Source of the DNA: Derxia gummosa DSM 723
GTDB lineage: Bacteria; Pseudomonadota; Gammaproteobacteria; Burkholderiales; Burkholderiaceae_E
Assembly (NCBI RefSeq): GCF_000482785.1
Contig: NZ_KI519499.1
Coordinates: 186,001 to 250,000 of the forward strand
Reading direction: 5' to 3'
Length of the DNA: 64,000 bases
The translations under genes were made by a program, and so were the position numbers. Under the pieces are notes generated by a model. It saw only the letters and a list, made by a program, of their open reading frames with translations, ran no database searches and was not told the origin of the DNA. Positions 23,601 to 32,483 of the stretch are shown piece by piece. Positions within the stretch are counted from its first letter, which is position 1; the number at the start of each line of letters is the position of its first letter.

Positions 23601-23837
23601 CGCTTCCGGCCGATCCTCATGACGACGATGGCGGCGCTGCTGGGCGCGGTGCCGCTGGTGATCGGCGGCGGGTCGGGCAGCGAGCTGCGGTTTCCGCTGG
23701 GGGTGACGATGATCGGCGGGCTGGTGGTGTCGCAGGTGCTGACGTTGTTCACGACGCCGGTGGTGTATCTGGCGTTCGATCGGGTTGCGCGCAGGGTGGC
23801 TGGGGCGGGTGAAGATGCAACGGCCGTCGTTCTTTAA
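20622..23837 (+). CDS. RND efflux pump permease, MdtB-like
   Basis: A 1,071-residue inner-membrane proton-driven multidrug pump subunit with the expected 12 membrane helices and two large periplasmic loops. Landmarks are the N-terminal helix [17 protein letters not shown], the porter-domain [13 protein letters not shown], the helix-4 proton-relay segment [16 protein letters not shown], and the matching helix-10 region [14 protein letters not shown]. It is most like the MdtB/MuxB class that pairs with a second, different RND subunit. A short Asn/Ser-rich insert (about 795-815) lies in the second porter loop. The stop codon lies inside a direct repeat (TTCTTTAAGCGCCTGCG, 23830-23846) whose partner is at 23871-23888. 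The second pump gene starts 1.4 kb downstream instead of directly after, because an osmC cassette intervenes. Confidence 0.95.
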   Translation: MNPSRLFILRPVATSLLMLAILLSGLFAWKQLPLSALPEVDYPTIQVVTLYPGASPEVVTSSITAPLERQFGQMPGLKQMLSTSSGGASVITLQFTLDLTLDVAEQQVQAAINAGSNLLPSDLPQPPIYNKVNPADAPILTLAVTSETMALPRVQNLVDTRVAQKISQLPGVGLVTLSGGQKPAVRIQANPTALASYGMSLDDLRTAITNGNTSQAKGAFDGPIRGSTIDANDQLRSADEYRKLIIAWRGGNPVRLGDVASVLDGAENDQLAAWAGNAKDGVKAGIVINVQRQPGANVIETVNRVKALLPQLQGGLPGAVQVQLLTDRTTTIRASVRDVQHELMLAVVLVVAVIFLFLRNWRATIIPSVAVPLSLVGTFGVMYLAGFSINNLTLMALTIAAGFVVDDAIVVIENISRYLEHGEKPGDPPLSPLAAALRGSEQIGFTIISLTVSLVAVLIPLLFMGDVVGRLFREFAITLAVAILISAVVSLTLTPMMCARLLRHVPEAEQGRFYRVSEAFFARVIAGYGRLLARVLDHQPLVLAVAFGTLALTAALYVLVPKGFFPTQDTGVIQATTEADQSVSFAAMAERQQRAAALVAADPDVESVSSFIGVDGTNATLNSGRLLINLRPIEDRKARAPEIIRRLQARASELTGIALYMQPVQDLTIDDRIARTQYQFTLSTPDLAELSAWVPRLMEELRTLPQLADIATDLQDKGLQAYIEIDRDAAARLGVTTAAIDNALYNAYGQRLVSTIFTQTSQYRVVLEVAPEARTGLAALENLYVPATGNIATTSAANANSAPAGASLTTSVSSSRTAQVPLSAVARVVERPTALAISHVGQFPAATVSFNLAPGASLGDAVKAIEAAEQRIGMPASVGTSFQGAALAFRASLDNTLLLIVAAIVTMYIVLGVLYESYIHPVTILSTLPSAGVGALLALMLSGSDLGIIGIIGIVLLIGIVKKNAIMMIDFALDAERHQGMAPREAIFQACLLRFRPILMTTMAALLGAVPLVIGGGSGSELRFPLGVTMIGGLVVSQVLTLFTTPVVYLAFDRVARRVAGAGEDATAVVL

Positions 23838-23885
23838 GCGCCTGCGGCCTGCGCTGGACGGCGCGGCTCCTTCCTTTAAGCGCTT

Positions 23886-24121
23886 GCGCGGCGACTGCCC
23901 CCGGCCCGGCCGCGCGCCGACTGACGCGCCCTCCGCTTCGCTGCGGGTTCCCGTCGCTGCCTTCGGAAGCCTCGGGCTCGCGGCGATGGCCGCCCCTTAC
24001 GGGGCTATCGCCACTCGGCCCCACCCGCTGCGCGTGCGGGGCAACCCGAGCTTCCTCGTTCGCGACGGCGCGTCAGAAGGCGCGCGGCCGGGCCGGGGGC
24101 AGTCGCCGCGCCGTCGGTTGG
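23886..24121 (+). repeat. 236-bp structured palindromic element, copy A
   Basis: A large imperfect palindrome. The outer arms 23886-23930 and 24067-24111 are reverse complements over 45 bp with two mismatches. Inside them sit hairpin I (CCGC/GCGG, 23933-23946) and a stem, GGAAGC(C)TCGGG at 23965-23976 pairing with CCCGAGCTTCC at 24045-24055 with one bulged C. This stem encloses hairpin II (GGCGAT/ATCGCC, 23982-24012, with inner CCCC/GGGG) and hairpin III (CCCC/GGGG, 24019-24041). The element ends in GCGCCGTCGGTTGG (24108-24121). An inverted copy of exactly the same length lies at 24927-25162. The alignment is ungapped, and stem sequences differ while pairing is kept. Confidence 0.85.
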
Positions 24122-24185
24122 TTGTCGAGGGCGATGGTCCGGCTTCCGGTCACTGCTCGCCTTGCCTCGCAGTGCGGAGTCTGGC

Positions 24186-24260
24186 CTCGCACTCGCACTC
24201 GCACTCGCACTCGCACTCGCACTCGCAACCGCAACCGCAACCGCAACCGCAACCGCAACC
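24186..24260 (+). repeat. hexanucleotide tandem array CTCGCA x7 then ACCGCA x5
   Basis: Seven perfect CTCGCA units (24186-24227) are followed without a break by five perfect ACCGCA units (24228-24257) and a partial ACC. The array ends 14 bases before the osmC ATG at 24275. Such arrays change length by slippage, so spacing in the osmC leader may vary between isolates. A frame through the array (Arg-Thr then Arg-Asn) is open into osmC, so unit changes (6 bp) would never shift that frame. Confidence 0.97.
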
Positions 24261-24274
24261 AGCCCGAGCACACC

Positions 24275-24763
24275 ATGGCTGACTACACCTGCGACGTCCT
24301 CTGGCAACGCGGCAACGCCGACTTTCTCGACAACCGCTATTCGCGCGCCCATGTGCTGCGCTTCGACGGCGGCGTCGAGCTGCCGGGGTCGTCGTCGCCG
24401 CAGGTGGTGCCGCTGCCGTTCTCGGATGCAAGCGCCGTCGATCCGGAGGAGATGCTCGTGGCGGCGCTGTCGAGCTGTCACATGCTCTGGTTCCTGTCGA
24501 TCGCGGCGGAGCGCGGATTCCGCGTGGACAGCTATCGCGACCAGGCGAGCGGGCGCATGGGCCGCAATGCCGCCGGTCGCATCGCGATGACGCGCGTGGT
24601 GCTGCGCCCGGACGTGCGCTTCTCGGGCGAGCGACTGCCCGAGCGCGCCGAGATCGAGGCGATGCATCACGCGGCGCATGAGGAATGCTTCATCGCCAGT
24701 TCGGTCACGGCCGAGGTGGTGACCGAGCCGCTGTTCAGTGACGAGGGAGCACGGCAGCAATGA
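24275..24763 (+). CDS. OsmC/Ohr family peroxiredoxin-like protein
   Basis: A 162-residue OsmC-fold protein. Both redox-active cysteines of the family are present: C68 in LSSCHMLWFL and C138 in HEECFIASS. OsmC/Ohr enzymes reduce organic hydroperoxides in the cytoplasm with a Cys-Cys couple; members of this YhfA-like size vary in substrate. The start MADYTCDVLWQ fits the family, but only a weak GAG lies upstream because the leader consists of the hexanucleotide array. The gene lies between the two RND pump genes, bracketed by inverted structured elements, which suggests it was inserted into the efflux operon as a unit. It could still be read from the upstream efflux promoter. Function is inferred from the motifs only. 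Confidence 0.88.
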   Translation: MADYTCDVLWQRGNADFLDNRYSRAHVLRFDGGVELPGSSSPQVVPLPFSDASAVDPEEMLVAALSSCHMLWFLSIAAERGFRVDSYRDQASGRMGRNAAGRIAMTRVVLRPDVRFSGERLPERAEIEAMHHAAHEECFIASSVTAEVVTEPLFSDEGARQQ

Positions 24764-25223
24764 CGACGCGCAGAACCGGCACGACACGCGGAACCGACCT
24801 GATGCGCAGGTCCGGCCCGATGCCGACGCTCGGCGATCGGCTCGCAACAGGAATCGGCCGAGAAGCGAATCGCGCGAGCTTCGCCCGCCCCTTGCGCGCC
24901 GCTGGCGCGCCTGCCGCCGCTTCCGCCCAACCGACGGCGCCCGGGCGCGGGGTGGGCGCTGGCGGGGCTGTCTGGCGCGCCGGCGCGTACGAGGAAGCTC
25001 GGGTTGCCCCGTCGGCGGAGCCGGCGGGGTCGAGCACGGATAGCCCCGTCAGGGGCGGCCATCCGTGCGAGCCCGAGGCTTCCGAAGGGAGCGCCGGGAA
25101 GCCCGCGCGCAGCGCGGGCCGCGCCAGTCAGCCCCGCCAGCGCCCACCCCGCGCCCGGGCGCAAGCCGAAGCCCGACAACGGCCGCAAGCCCAAGCCGGA
25201 CACAGGCCTCCGAGGCAGCACGC
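24764..25223. other. 460-bp region between osmC and second pump gene
   Basis: There is no gene here. From 24764 to about 24926 nothing is recognised beyond G+C-rich sequence. Structured element B occupies 24927-25162. The last 60 bp form a purine/C-rich leader (repeated AAGCC words) before the pump start at 25224. Confidence 0.75.
24927..25162 (-). repeat. 236-bp structured palindromic element, copy B (inverted)
   Basis: Read on the minus strand this aligns without gaps to copy A. Its outer arms (25120-25162 and 24937-24979) pair over 43 bp with one mismatch, but their middle sequence differs from copy A. Hairpin I is CCCGCGC/GCGCGGG instead of CCGC/GCGG, and hairpin II is ACGGAT/ATCCGT instead of GGCGAT/ATCGCC. 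The internal GGAAGC(C)TCGGG/CCCGAGCTTCC stem, the GGGGCAACCCGAGCTTCCTCG box (24989-25009) and the terminal GCGCCGTCGGTTGG (24927-24940) are identical. Paired changes that keep every stem indicate selection on, or a mechanism preserving, the fold. Confidence 0.85.
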
Positions 25224-28200
25224 ATGAAAACCTTCATCACCCGCCCCGTCGCCACGACGCTCCTCACCCTCGCGATCGTCCTCGCCGGCGCGCTCGCCTT
25301 CTTCAAGCTGCCCGTCTCACCGCTGCCGCAGGTCGATTTCCCGACCATCGCCGTCAGCGCCTATGTCCCCGGCGCCAGCCCCGAGACCATGGCCGCCACC
25401 GTCGCCACGCCGCTCGAACGCGCGCTTGGCCGCATCGCCGGCGTGACCGAGATGACCTCGCAGAGCACGCTCGGCGGCACCCGCCTCACGCTGCAGTTCG
25501 ATCTCAGCCGCGACATCGACGGTGCCGCGCGCGACGTGCAGGCCGCGATCAACGCCGCCCGCCCGCTGCTGCCCACGGCGATGACGCGCAACCCCACCTA
25601 CCGCAAGGTGAACCCGGCCGACGCGCCCATCCTGCTCATCGGCCTAACCTCGGCCACGCTCACGCGCGGCCAGATGTACGACATCGCCTCGTCGGTGCTG
25701 TCGCAGAAGCTCGCGCAGATCGAGGGCGTCGGCCAGGTGAGCATCGGCGGCGCCTCGCTGCCGGCGGTGCGCGTCGAGCTGAACCCGGAGGCGCTCGACC
25801 AGGCCGGCCTGTCGAGCGAGACCGTGCGCCAGGCCATCACCACCACCAACGCCAACCGCCCCAAGGGCTATCTCGAAGACGGCGACCGGCGCTGGCAGAT
25901 CGCCGCCAACGATCAGGCGCGCACCGCCGCCGAATACGCGCCGCTCATCGTGCGCTGGCGCGAGGGCGCGGCGGTGCGGCTGCACGACGTGGCCGAGGTG
26001 GTCGATGGCGTGGAGGACCTCCGCAACGCCGGCATCACCAACGGCCGGCCCTCGGTGCAGCTCGTGCTCAACCGGGCGCCGGGCGCCAACATCATCGAGA
26101 CCATCGACCGCGTGAAGGCCGCCCTGCCCCAGCTCCAGGCCCAGGTGCCGGCCGCGCTCGACATGCAGATCGTGCTCGACCGCGCGCCCACCATCCGCGC
26201 CTCGCTGCGCGAGGTCGAGAAGGCGCTCGTCATCTCGATCGGCCTCGTGGTGATGGTGGTGTTCCTGTTCCTGCGCAGCTGGCGCGCCGCGCTGATCCCG
26301 AGCGTCGCTGTGCCCGCGTCGCTCATCGGCACCTTCGGCGTGATGTACCTCGCCGGCTTCAGCCTCGACAACCTGTCGCTGATGGCGCTGACCGTCGCCA
26401 CCGGCTTCGTCGTCGATGACGCGATCGTGGTGCTCGAAAACGTGATGCGCCATGTCGAGGCCGGCGAGTCGCCGCGCGAGGCGGCCTTGCGCGGCGCGCG
26501 CGAGGTGGGCTTCACCGTGCTGTCGATGAGCATCTCGCTGGTGGCGGTGTTCATCCCGATCCTCGCGATGGGCGGCATCGTCGGCCGGCTGTTCCGCGAG
26601 TTCGCGCTGACGCTGTCGATCGCGATCGCGATCTCGCTCGTGGTGTCGCTGACGACCACGCCGATGATGTGCTCGCGGCTGCTGCGGGCCTTGCCGGGGC
26701 ATCGCGGGAATGGCGCGTCGGCCGGCGACGACGCATCGGCGAACACCTCCGGGACGGCCGCCGCCAGAGCGCCCGACGCGCCCGCACCGCGCCCCAACCT
26801 CGCGCGCCGCCTCGCCGCCGCGCTGTCCCGCGCGAGCGAGCGCGGCTTCGAGGCGCTGCGGCGCGGCTATCTGCGCTCGCTCGGCTGGGCGCTTCGGCAC
26901 AGCGTGGTGACGCTGCTCATCCTCGCGGCGACCATCGCGCTCAACATCCATCTCTACGCGACGATCCCGAAGGGCCTGTTCCCGCAGCAGGACACGGGGC
27001 GGCTGTTCGGCTTCATCCAGGCCGACCAGGCGGTGTCCTTCCAGTCGATGCAGGACAAGCTCAAGGCATTCGCCGACATCGTGCAGGCCGATCCGGCGGT
27101 CGATCAGGTGGCGGGCTTCACGGGCGGCTCGCAGCGCAACGCGGGCAATGTGTTCGTGTCGCTCAAGCCGCTGACCGAGCGCCACGAGAGCGGCGACCAG
27201 GTGATCGCGCGGCTGCGCAAGGCGACGGCCAGTGTGGCGGGTGCCCAGCTGTTCCTGGTGCCGGTGCAGGACATCCGGCTCGGCGGGCGGCCGTCGAACG
27301 CCCAGTACCAGTACGTGCTCCAGGCCGACGACCTTGAGGAACTGCGCGCCTGGGAGCCGAAGATCCGCAACGCGCTGTCGCAGCGGCCCGAGCTGGTGGA
27401 CGTCAACACCGACCAGCAGGACCGCGGCCTGCAGGTGATGCTGACCATCGACCGCGACGCCGCCGCGCGCCTGGGCGTGTCGGTCAACCAGATCGACACC
27501 ACGCTCAACAACCTGTTCGGCCAGCGGCAGGTATCGACGATCTTCAACCCGCTCAACCAGTACCGCGTGGTGATGGAGGCGGCGCCGCGCTTCTGGCAGA
27601 ACCCCGAGACGCTGGCGCGCACGAGCGTCATCAAGAGCGACGGCAGCTCGGTGCCGCTGGGCGCGGTCGCGCGCTGGGAGATGGGCTTCGCGCCGGTGGC
27701 CGTCAACCATCAGGGCCAGTTCGCGGCCAGCACGATCTCGTTCAACCTGCCGCTCGGCGTCACGCTCGGCGAAGCGAAGGACGCGGTAGAAGACGCCATG
27801 TCGCGCCTCGGCGTGCCGACCAGCGTGCACGGCAGCTTCGCGGGCAATGCGATGGCCTTCGAGCAGAGCCAGGGCAGCCAGCCGCTGCTGATCCTCGCGG
27901 CGCTGGTGGTGATCTACATCGTGCTCGGCGTGCTGTACGAAAGCCTCGTGCATCCGCTCACGATCCTGAGCACGCTGCCGTCGGCGGGCATCGGCGCGCT
28001 GCTGGCGCTGATGCTGTTCGACACCCAGTTCGACGTGATCGCGATGATCGGCGTGATCCTGCTGATCGGCATCGTCAAGAAGAACGCGATCATGATGATC
28101 GACTTCGCGATCGCGGCCGAACGCGAGCGCGACCTCTCGCCGCACGACGCCATCCTCCAGGCCTGCGCGCTGCGGCTGCGGCCCATCCTCATGACAACGC

Positions 28201-28424
28201 TTGCAGCCATCCTCGGCGCGATTCCGCTCGCCATCACCACCGGCGACGGCGCCGAGCTGCGCCAGCCGCTCGGCATCGCCATCGTCGGCGGGCTGGTGCT
28301 GAGCCAGCTGCTCACGCTCTACACGACGCCCGTCGTCTATCTCGCGCTCGACCGCGCGCGCCTCGCCGTCAAGCGGCGGCTCGGCCGCGCGCCGGTCGCC
28401 GTCGCGCCGGTCACGCAGCCATGA
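25224..28424 (+). CDS. RND efflux pump permease, MdtC-like
   Basis: A 1,066-residue RND pump subunit, the second of the system. Landmarks are [37 protein letters not shown], helix-4 [17 protein letters not shown], and [14 protein letters not shown] near helix 10. An insert of about 35 residues rich in Ala/Asp/Ser (near 490-525) follows helix 6, longer than usual at this place. In MdtABC-type pumps the B and C subunits form a heterotrimer, which is expected here too. The start at 25224 ([10 protein letters not shown]) is the family N terminus; the frame stays open upstream through the structured element, which is coincidental. It overlaps the outer-membrane channel gene by ATGA. Confidence 0.95.
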   Translation: MKTFITRPVATTLLTLAIVLAGALAFFKLPVSPLPQVDFPTIAVSAYVPGASPETMAATVATPLERALGRIAGVTEMTSQSTLGGTRLTLQFDLSRDIDGAARDVQAAINAARPLLPTAMTRNPTYRKVNPADAPILLIGLTSATLTRGQMYDIASSVLSQKLAQIEGVGQVSIGGASLPAVRVELNPEALDQAGLSSETVRQAITTTNANRPKGYLEDGDRRWQIAANDQARTAAEYAPLIVRWREGAAVRLHDVAEVVDGVEDLRNAGITNGRPSVQLVLNRAPGANIIETIDRVKAALPQLQAQVPAALDMQIVLDRAPTIRASLREVEKALVISIGLVVMVVFLFLRSWRAALIPSVAVPASLIGTFGVMYLAGFSLDNLSLMALTVATGFVVDDAIVVLENVMRHVEAGESPREAALRGAREVGFTVLSMSISLVAVFIPILAMGGIVGRLFREFALTLSIAIAISLVVSLTTTPMMCSRLLRALPGHRGNGASAGDDASANTSGTAAARAPDAPAPRPNLARRLAAALSRASERGFEALRRGYLRSLGWALRHSVVTLLILAATIALNIHLYATIPKGLFPQQDTGRLFGFIQADQAVSFQSMQDKLKAFADIVQADPAVDQVAGFTGGSQRNAGNVFVSLKPLTERHESGDQVIARLRKATASVAGAQLFLVPVQDIRLGGRPSNAQYQYVLQADDLEELRAWEPKIRNALSQRPELVDVNTDQQDRGLQVMLTIDRDAAARLGVSVNQIDTTLNNLFGQRQVSTIFNPLNQYRVVMEAAPRFWQNPETLARTSVIKSDGSSVPLGAVARWEMGFAPVAVNHQGQFAASTISFNLPLGVTLGEAKDAVEDAMSRLGVPTSVHGSFAGNAMAFEQSQGSQPLLILAALVVIYIVLGVLYESLVHPLTILSTLPSAGIGALLALMLFDTQFDVIAMIGVILLIGIVKKNAIMMIDFAIAAERERDLSPHDAILQACALRLRPILMTTLAAILGAIPLAITTGDGAELRQPLGIAIVGGLVLSQLLTLYTTPVVYLALDRARLAVKRRLGRAPVAVAPVTQP

Positions 28425-30118
28425 AGCCCATGAAGAATCCGATCCGCCTTCACGCCCGCGCGGGCGCTGCCATGCCGCGCCTCGCACGCACCACCGGCAG
28501 CGGCCTTGCGCTGCTGCTCGCCGCCGGACTCGCGGGCTGCGCCGCCGGCCCCGACTACCGCCGTCCCGACGCGCCGACCGGCAGCGTCTTCCGCGAGGCC
28601 GCGCCCGGCGCGGGCCAGCCCGACTCCCCGCAACCCGGCACCGCACAACCCGGCGCAACCACGCCGCCGGGCCAGCCCGCCGACAGCTGGCAACCCGCCC
28701 GCCCCGCCGACGCCACCCTGCGCGCCGACTGGTGGCGCGACTACGCCGACCCCGAACTCGACGCCCTCATGGCGCGGCTCGACATCGGCAACCAGAACCT
28801 CGCCGCCGCCGAGGCCGCGCTGCGTCAGGCGCGCGCGCTCTCGACGCAGGCGCGCTCGGCGCTGTGGCCGAGCATCGACCTCAACGGCAGTGCGCGCCGC
28901 GCCCGCTCCAGCACCGCGTCGTCGTCCACCACGGCCGCCGCCGCGCGCGGCGTGCGCTCGACCTACTCGGTCAGCCTCGACGCGAGCTGGGAGATCGACC
29001 TCTGGGGCCGCCTGCGCCGCGCCTGGGAAAGCGTGCAGGCGAGCGAGCAGGCCAGCGCCGCCGACCTCGAAAACGCCCGCCTCTCGGCCCGCGCCCAGCT
29101 CGCCGCCGACTTCCTGCAACTGCGCGTCGTCGACGCGCAGAAGCGGCTCTACGCCGACACCGTCGCCGCCTACGAACGCTCGCTCACGATCGTGCGCAAC
29201 CAGTACGCGGCCGGCACTGTCGCGCGCGCGGACGTGGTCCAGGCCGAGACCCAGCTGCAATCGGCGCGCGCCCAGGCGATCGACCTCGACGTGACGCGCA
29301 GCCAGCTCGAACATGCGATCGCGGTGGTGATCGGCGTGCCGCCGTCGGCGCTGCGCATCGCCGCGCTACCCGCCGAGGCGCCGCGCCGGCCGTCGCCGGC
29401 CGCGACGACCAGCAGCGCGAGCGGCTCGGCCGGTGCGCAGTCCGCACCGCTTTTGCCCTCCGCCTTGTCCGCGGACGACGGCAGCACCTTCGCCGGCCCA
29501 CGCCTGCCCTCGCTGCCTGCCGCCCTGCCCGCCAGCCTGCTCGAACGCCGCCCCGACATCGCCGCCGAGGAGCGCCGCATGGCCCAGGCCAACGCCCAGA
29601 TCGGCGTGAGCGAGGCCGCATGGTTTCCCACGATCAGCCTCGGCGCGAGCACCGGCTACGGCGCGGGCCTGCTCGGCGACCTGTTCACCGCGCCCGCGCG
29701 CACCTGGGCGCTCGGGCCGACGCTCGCCGGCACCCTGCTCGACGCGGGCGGACGCAGCGCCGTCATCGCGCAATCGCGCGCGGCCTGGGACGCGCAGGTG
29801 GCGACCTACCGCCAGACCGTGCTCGGCGCGCTGCAGGAGGTGGAGGACAACCTGGCCGCGCTGCGCATCCTCGCCGACGAGGCGCGCGTGCAGGACGAGG
29901 CCACCGCGAGCGCCCGTCTCGCCGCCGACCTCGTGCTCAACCAGTACAAGGCCGGCACCGTCGGCTTCCTGAACGTGCTGACCGCGCAGACGACGGCGCT
30001 CGCCAACGAGCGCGCCTCGCTCACCATCGAGGGCCGCCGGCTCGCCGCGCATGTGGCGCTGGTCAAGGCGCTCGGCGGCGGCTGGCGGGCGCCCGACATC
30101 ACGGCACGCAATCCCTGA
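28421..30118 (+). CDS. outer-membrane efflux lipoprotein, NodT/TolC class
   Basis: A 565-residue channel protein. A lipobox LAGC puts the lipidated cysteine at C40; ATG 28472 ([19 protein letters not shown]) is an alternative start with a more usual signal peptide, but 28421 overlaps the upstream pump by ATGA. Two outer-membrane-efflux repeats are visible, with long amphipathic helices ([40 protein letters not shown]) and [19 protein letters not shown] at the start of the second half. A Ser/Ala-rich insert (about 325-360) lies between the halves. It completes the adaptor-pump-pump-channel set and should form the trimeric outer-membrane exit duct. Confidence 0.93.
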   Translation: MKPMKNPIRLHARAGAAMPRLARTTGSGLALLLAAGLAGCAAGPDYRRPDAPTGSVFREAAPGAGQPDSPQPGTAQPGATTPPGQPADSWQPARPADATLRADWWRDYADPELDALMARLDIGNQNLAAAEAALRQARALSTQARSALWPSIDLNGSARRARSSTASSSTTAAAARGVRSTYSVSLDASWEIDLWGRLRRAWESVQASEQASAADLENARLSARAQLAADFLQLRVVDAQKRLYADTVAAYERSLTIVRNQYAAGTVARADVVQAETQLQSARAQAIDLDVTRSQLEHAIAVVIGVPPSALRIAALPAEAPRRPSPAATTSSASGSAGAQSAPLLPSALSADDGSTFAGPRLPSLPAALPASLLERRPDIAAEERRMAQANAQIGVSEAAWFPTISLGASTGYGAGLLGDLFTAPARTWALGPTLAGTLLDAGGRSAVIAQSRAAWDAQVATYRQTVLGALQEVEDNLAALRILADEARVQDEATASARLAADLVLNQYKAGTVGFLNVLTAQTTALANERASLTIEGRRLAAHVALVKALGGGWRAPDITARNP

Positions 30119-30142
30119 CCCGCCACCCGGGTTTCGCGGCAC

Positions 30143-30160
30143 GCTGCAAGGGCTTGCAGC
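30143..30160. promoter_or_regulatory. palindrome upstream of gamma-carbonic anhydrase gene
   Basis: GCTGCAAG and CTTGCAGC are separated by two bases, 85 bp upstream of the next start codon. A two-base loop is too short for an RNA hairpin, so a DNA-binding dimer site is the likelier use. The regulator is unknown. Confidence 0.35.
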
Positions 30161-30245
30161 GAGGCGCCGCAGCTTGCAGACCGGCTCGCGCCCGGCCACG
30201 CGCTAGCATCGACCGGCACCCCATCGAACCAGAGGAGACAAGCCC

Positions 30246-30770
30246 ATGGCCATCTACAGCTACGACGACCACGTACCCACGCTCGCCCCCGGCGCCTGGG
30301 TGGCCGATTCCGCCGACGTGATCGGCAAGGTCAGCCTCGGCGAGAACGCGAGCGTCTGGTACCAGGCCGTGCTGCGCGGCGACAACGAACTCATCGCCAT
30401 CGGCGCCAACAGCAACGTGCAGGAAGGCGCCGTCATGCACACCGACATGGGCTTTCCGCTCACGGTCGGCGCCAACGTCACGGTCGGCCATCAGGCGATG
30501 CTGCACGGCTGCACCATCGGCGACGGCTCCCTCATCGGCATGCAGGCGGTGGTGATGAACGGCGCTGTCATCGGCCGCAACTGCGTCGTCGGCGCGGGCG
30601 CGATCGTGACCGAGGGCAAGCAGTTTCCGGACAACTCCCTCATCCTCGGCGCGCCGGCCAAGGTCGCGCGCACCTTCTCCGACGAGGATGCCGCCAAGTT
30701 CCAGCGCGGCGCCGCGCACTACGTCGAGAAGTCGGCCAAGCATCGGGCGACGCTCAAGCGCATCGGCTGA
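30246..30770 (+). CDS. gamma-class carbonic anhydrase family protein
   Basis: A 174-residue left-handed beta-helix protein of the YrdA/CaiE-like group. Hexapeptide repeats run through residues 15-140, and the three zinc-ligand histidines of gamma-carbonic anhydrases are present at H65, H82 and H87 ([15 protein letters not shown]). A C-terminal helix packs the trimer. Many such proteins have weak or no CO2-hydratase activity, so the catalytic role is probable but not certain. It is cytoplasmic. GAGGAGA precedes the ATG. It stands 127 bp after the efflux operon, with a palindrome at 30143-30160 between them, and converges on the PH-domain gene. Confidence 0.9.
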   Translation: MAIYSYDDHVPTLAPGAWVADSADVIGKVSLGENASVWYQAVLRGDNELIAIGANSNVQEGAVMHTDMGFPLTVGANVTVGHQAMLHGCTIGDGSLIGMQAVVMNGAVIGRNCVVGAGAIVTEGKQFPDNSLILGAPAKVARTFSDEDAAKFQRGAAHYVEKSAKHRATLKRIG

Positions 30771-30850
30771 AGCTTGACGACGGCGCGGCGCCCGCCGCGC
30801 CTTGCAAGCGCTTGCGAGCCGCCGCGTCGGCGCGGCCCGTGGGCGCCGCC

Positions 30851-31228
30851 TCACTTCAGCACATAGCTCGCCAGCACCGCCTGCACCTCGTAGATGCTGA
30901 GCCGCTTGTTGAACTGCTTGGTCACCGGCGCCGAGGTGCTGCTGATCCAGATCTTCAGCTCGGCATCGAGGTCGAAATGGCCGCCGGTCTCGATCGAGAA
31001 GTGCGTGATGCTGCGGTAGGGGATCGAGTGGTATTCGACCTTGCTGCCCGTCAGCCCCTGCTTGTCGACGATGACGAAGCGCTTGTTTGTGAACACGAAG
31101 TAGTCGCGGATGAGCTGGTAGGCGTGCTCCACCACCTCGCCCGGCGCCAACAGCCGGCCGAATTCCTCGGCGATCTTCGCCGGGTCGATCTTCGACGCAT
31201 TGCCCAGCATCCCGTCGAGCAGTCCCAT
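30851..31228 (-). CDS. PH domain-containing protein
   Basis: A 125-residue cytoplasmic protein made almost entirely of a bacterial pleckstrin-homology (bPH) domain: LLAPGEVVEHAYQLIRDYF, FVFTNKRFVIVDKQG, then YRSITHFSIETGGHFDLDAE and the WISSTSAPVTKQF strand. The start at 31228 (MGLLDGMLGNASKIDP) has an excellent AGGAGAGAGGGA upstream. Members of this family occur widely as single small proteins; the ligand and role are unknown. It is divergent from the DMT transporter gene by about 107 bp. Confidence 0.88.
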   Translation of the reverse strand: MGLLDGMLGNASKIDPAKIAEEFGRLLAPGEVVEHAYQLIRDYFVFTNKRFVIVDKQGLTGSKVEYHSIPYRSITHFSIETGGHFDLDAELKIWISSTSAPVTKQFNKRLSIYEVQAVLASYVLK

Positions 31229-31335
31229 TCCCTCTCTCCTGTGCGGTGGCCGGCAGATGTTGCCGGCGCTTGCCGATGTTGCCGGTTTCGGCAGGAAGAC
31301 CGAGCATCGCGCCCCCGCCTTCCGGCCCGGACCCA

Positions 31336-32247
31336 ATGACACAAGCGCTCACCTTCCGCACCGCCGTCTTTCTCACCATTCCGCCGCTGTTGTGGGCGGG
31401 CAATTCCGTCGTCGGACGCATGGCCGTCGGACTGGTGCCGCCGCTCGGGCTCAACTTCATGCGCTGGGCGCTGGTGTTCCTGATGCTGCTGCCGCTCGGC
31501 CATGCGGCGCTGCGCGATCCGGCCGCGCTCTGGGCGCGCAAGCGCTATCTCGCGCTGCTGGGGCTGACGGGCGTGGGCAGCTACAACGCGCTGCAATACA
31601 TGGCGCTGCACACGTCGAGCGCGCTCAACGCGACGCTCATCACCGCGAGCGCGCCGGTGTGGATGCTGCTCATCGGCGCCCTGGTCTATCGCGTGATGCC
31701 GCGCCCGCGCGAGCTGGCCGGCGCGGCGCTGTCGCTCGCGGGCGTGGCGCTGGTGATCGCGCGCGGCGACTTCGCGCGGCTAGCGCAGCTGCACTTCGTG
31801 ACCGGCGACCTGCTCATGGTCGCGGCCATCATCAGCTGGGGCTTCTACAGCTGGCTGCTCGCGCGTCCGCCCGCAAACATGCAGGGCACGGCACGGCCCG
31901 ACTGGAACTGGGCCGCCTTCCTGCTCGCGCAGACGGGCTTCGGCCTGATCTGGTGTGCCGCGAGCGCGGGCGCCGAGGCGGCGCTCGGCCTCGCGCACTG
32001 GGAATGGAGCTGGCGCGTGCTGGCACTGGTGGTGTTCGTCGCCGTCGGGCCGGGGCTGACGGCCTTCCGCTTCTGGGGCTTGGGCGTGAGTCTGGTCGGG
32101 CCGTCGGTGGCGAGCTTCTTCGTCAACCTCACGCCGGTGTTCGCGGCGGTGCTGTCGGCGGGGCTGCTGGGCGAGCCACCGGCGTGGTTCCACGCCGTGG
32201 CGTTCGCGCTGATTGCGTCGGGGATCGTGGTGTCGTCACGCCGGTAG
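31336..32247 (+). CDS. DMT/EamA family transporter
   Basis: A 303-residue inner-membrane protein with ten predicted helices arranged as two EamA repeats (first half with LLWAGNSVVGRMAVGL, ending LSLAGVALVIARGDF; second half with FFVNLTPVFAAVLSAGLLGE). The drug/metabolite transporter family exports amino acids, metabolites or drugs; the substrate cannot be told. The start at 31336 (MTQALTFRTAVFL) is preferred over an upstream in-frame ATG whose extra 30 residues are Cys/Arg/Pro-rich. No operon partner is evident: xdhC begins 236 bp downstream. Confidence 0.9.
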   Translation: MTQALTFRTAVFLTIPPLLWAGNSVVGRMAVGLVPPLGLNFMRWALVFLMLLPLGHAALRDPAALWARKRYLALLGLTGVGSYNALQYMALHTSSALNATLITASAPVWMLLIGALVYRVMPRPRELAGAALSLAGVALVIARGDFARLAQLHFVTGDLLMVAAIISWGFYSWLLARPPANMQGTARPDWNWAAFLLAQTGFGLIWCAASAGAEAALGLAHWEWSWRVLALVVFVAVGPGLTAFRFWGLGVSLVGPSVASFFVNLTPVFAAVLSAGLLGEPPAWFHAVAFALIASGIVVSSRR

Positions 32248-32412
32248 CGGCGGGAGGACGCGTGGCGCGGCGGGCGCCACGGACGCGACGAGAGAACGCT
32301 GACCCCGTGCGGGAACGGCTTGAAGAAGCATTGCTCGCTCCTGCCCGCCTGCGGCGGACCAATGGTTCGGCGGGTGGGCGTTGCCGACGGGCACGGAAAT
32401 TCGCGCGAGCAA

Positions 32413-32430
32413 ACGCAAGCCGGCTTGCGT
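32413..32430. promoter_or_regulatory. 18-bp perfect palindrome upstream of xdhC-like gene
   Basis: ACGCAAGCCGGCTTGCGT is a perfect palindrome 53 bp upstream of the GTG start. It is a candidate operator for the XdhC-family gene. Its GCAAG/CTTGC half-sites resemble those of the dyad at 30143-30160, but the spacing differs. Confidence 0.4.
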
Positions 32431-32483
32431 CGGCGCCGGTCGCGGCCCAGGCTCGGGCGCTTTTCCTTGGGAGCGATACGCAA

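Larger units (their letters stand above)
23838..24274. other. 437-bp region between pump gene and osmC
   Basis: There is no protein gene here. In order it holds the second copy of a direct repeat (TTCCTTTAAGCGCTTGCG, 23871-23888), structured element A (23886-24121) and a hexanucleotide tandem array (24186-24260) that ends 14 bases before the osmC start codon. Confidence 0.8.

Noticed and set aside
24186..24260. CRISPR-like repeat array
   Set aside because: The repeats are 6 bp without spacers, so this is a simple tandem array.
24122..24763. Extended OsmC start through the hexamer array
   Set aside because: The extra 51 residues are mostly Arg-Thr/Arg-Asn repeats from the array. The family N terminus begins at 24275. 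It is noted only as a possibility in the findings.
23886..25162. Insertion sequence or composite transposon with transposase
   Set aside because: No transposase or resolvase frame is present between or inside the elements. The non-autonomous repeat interpretation is kept as a finding.
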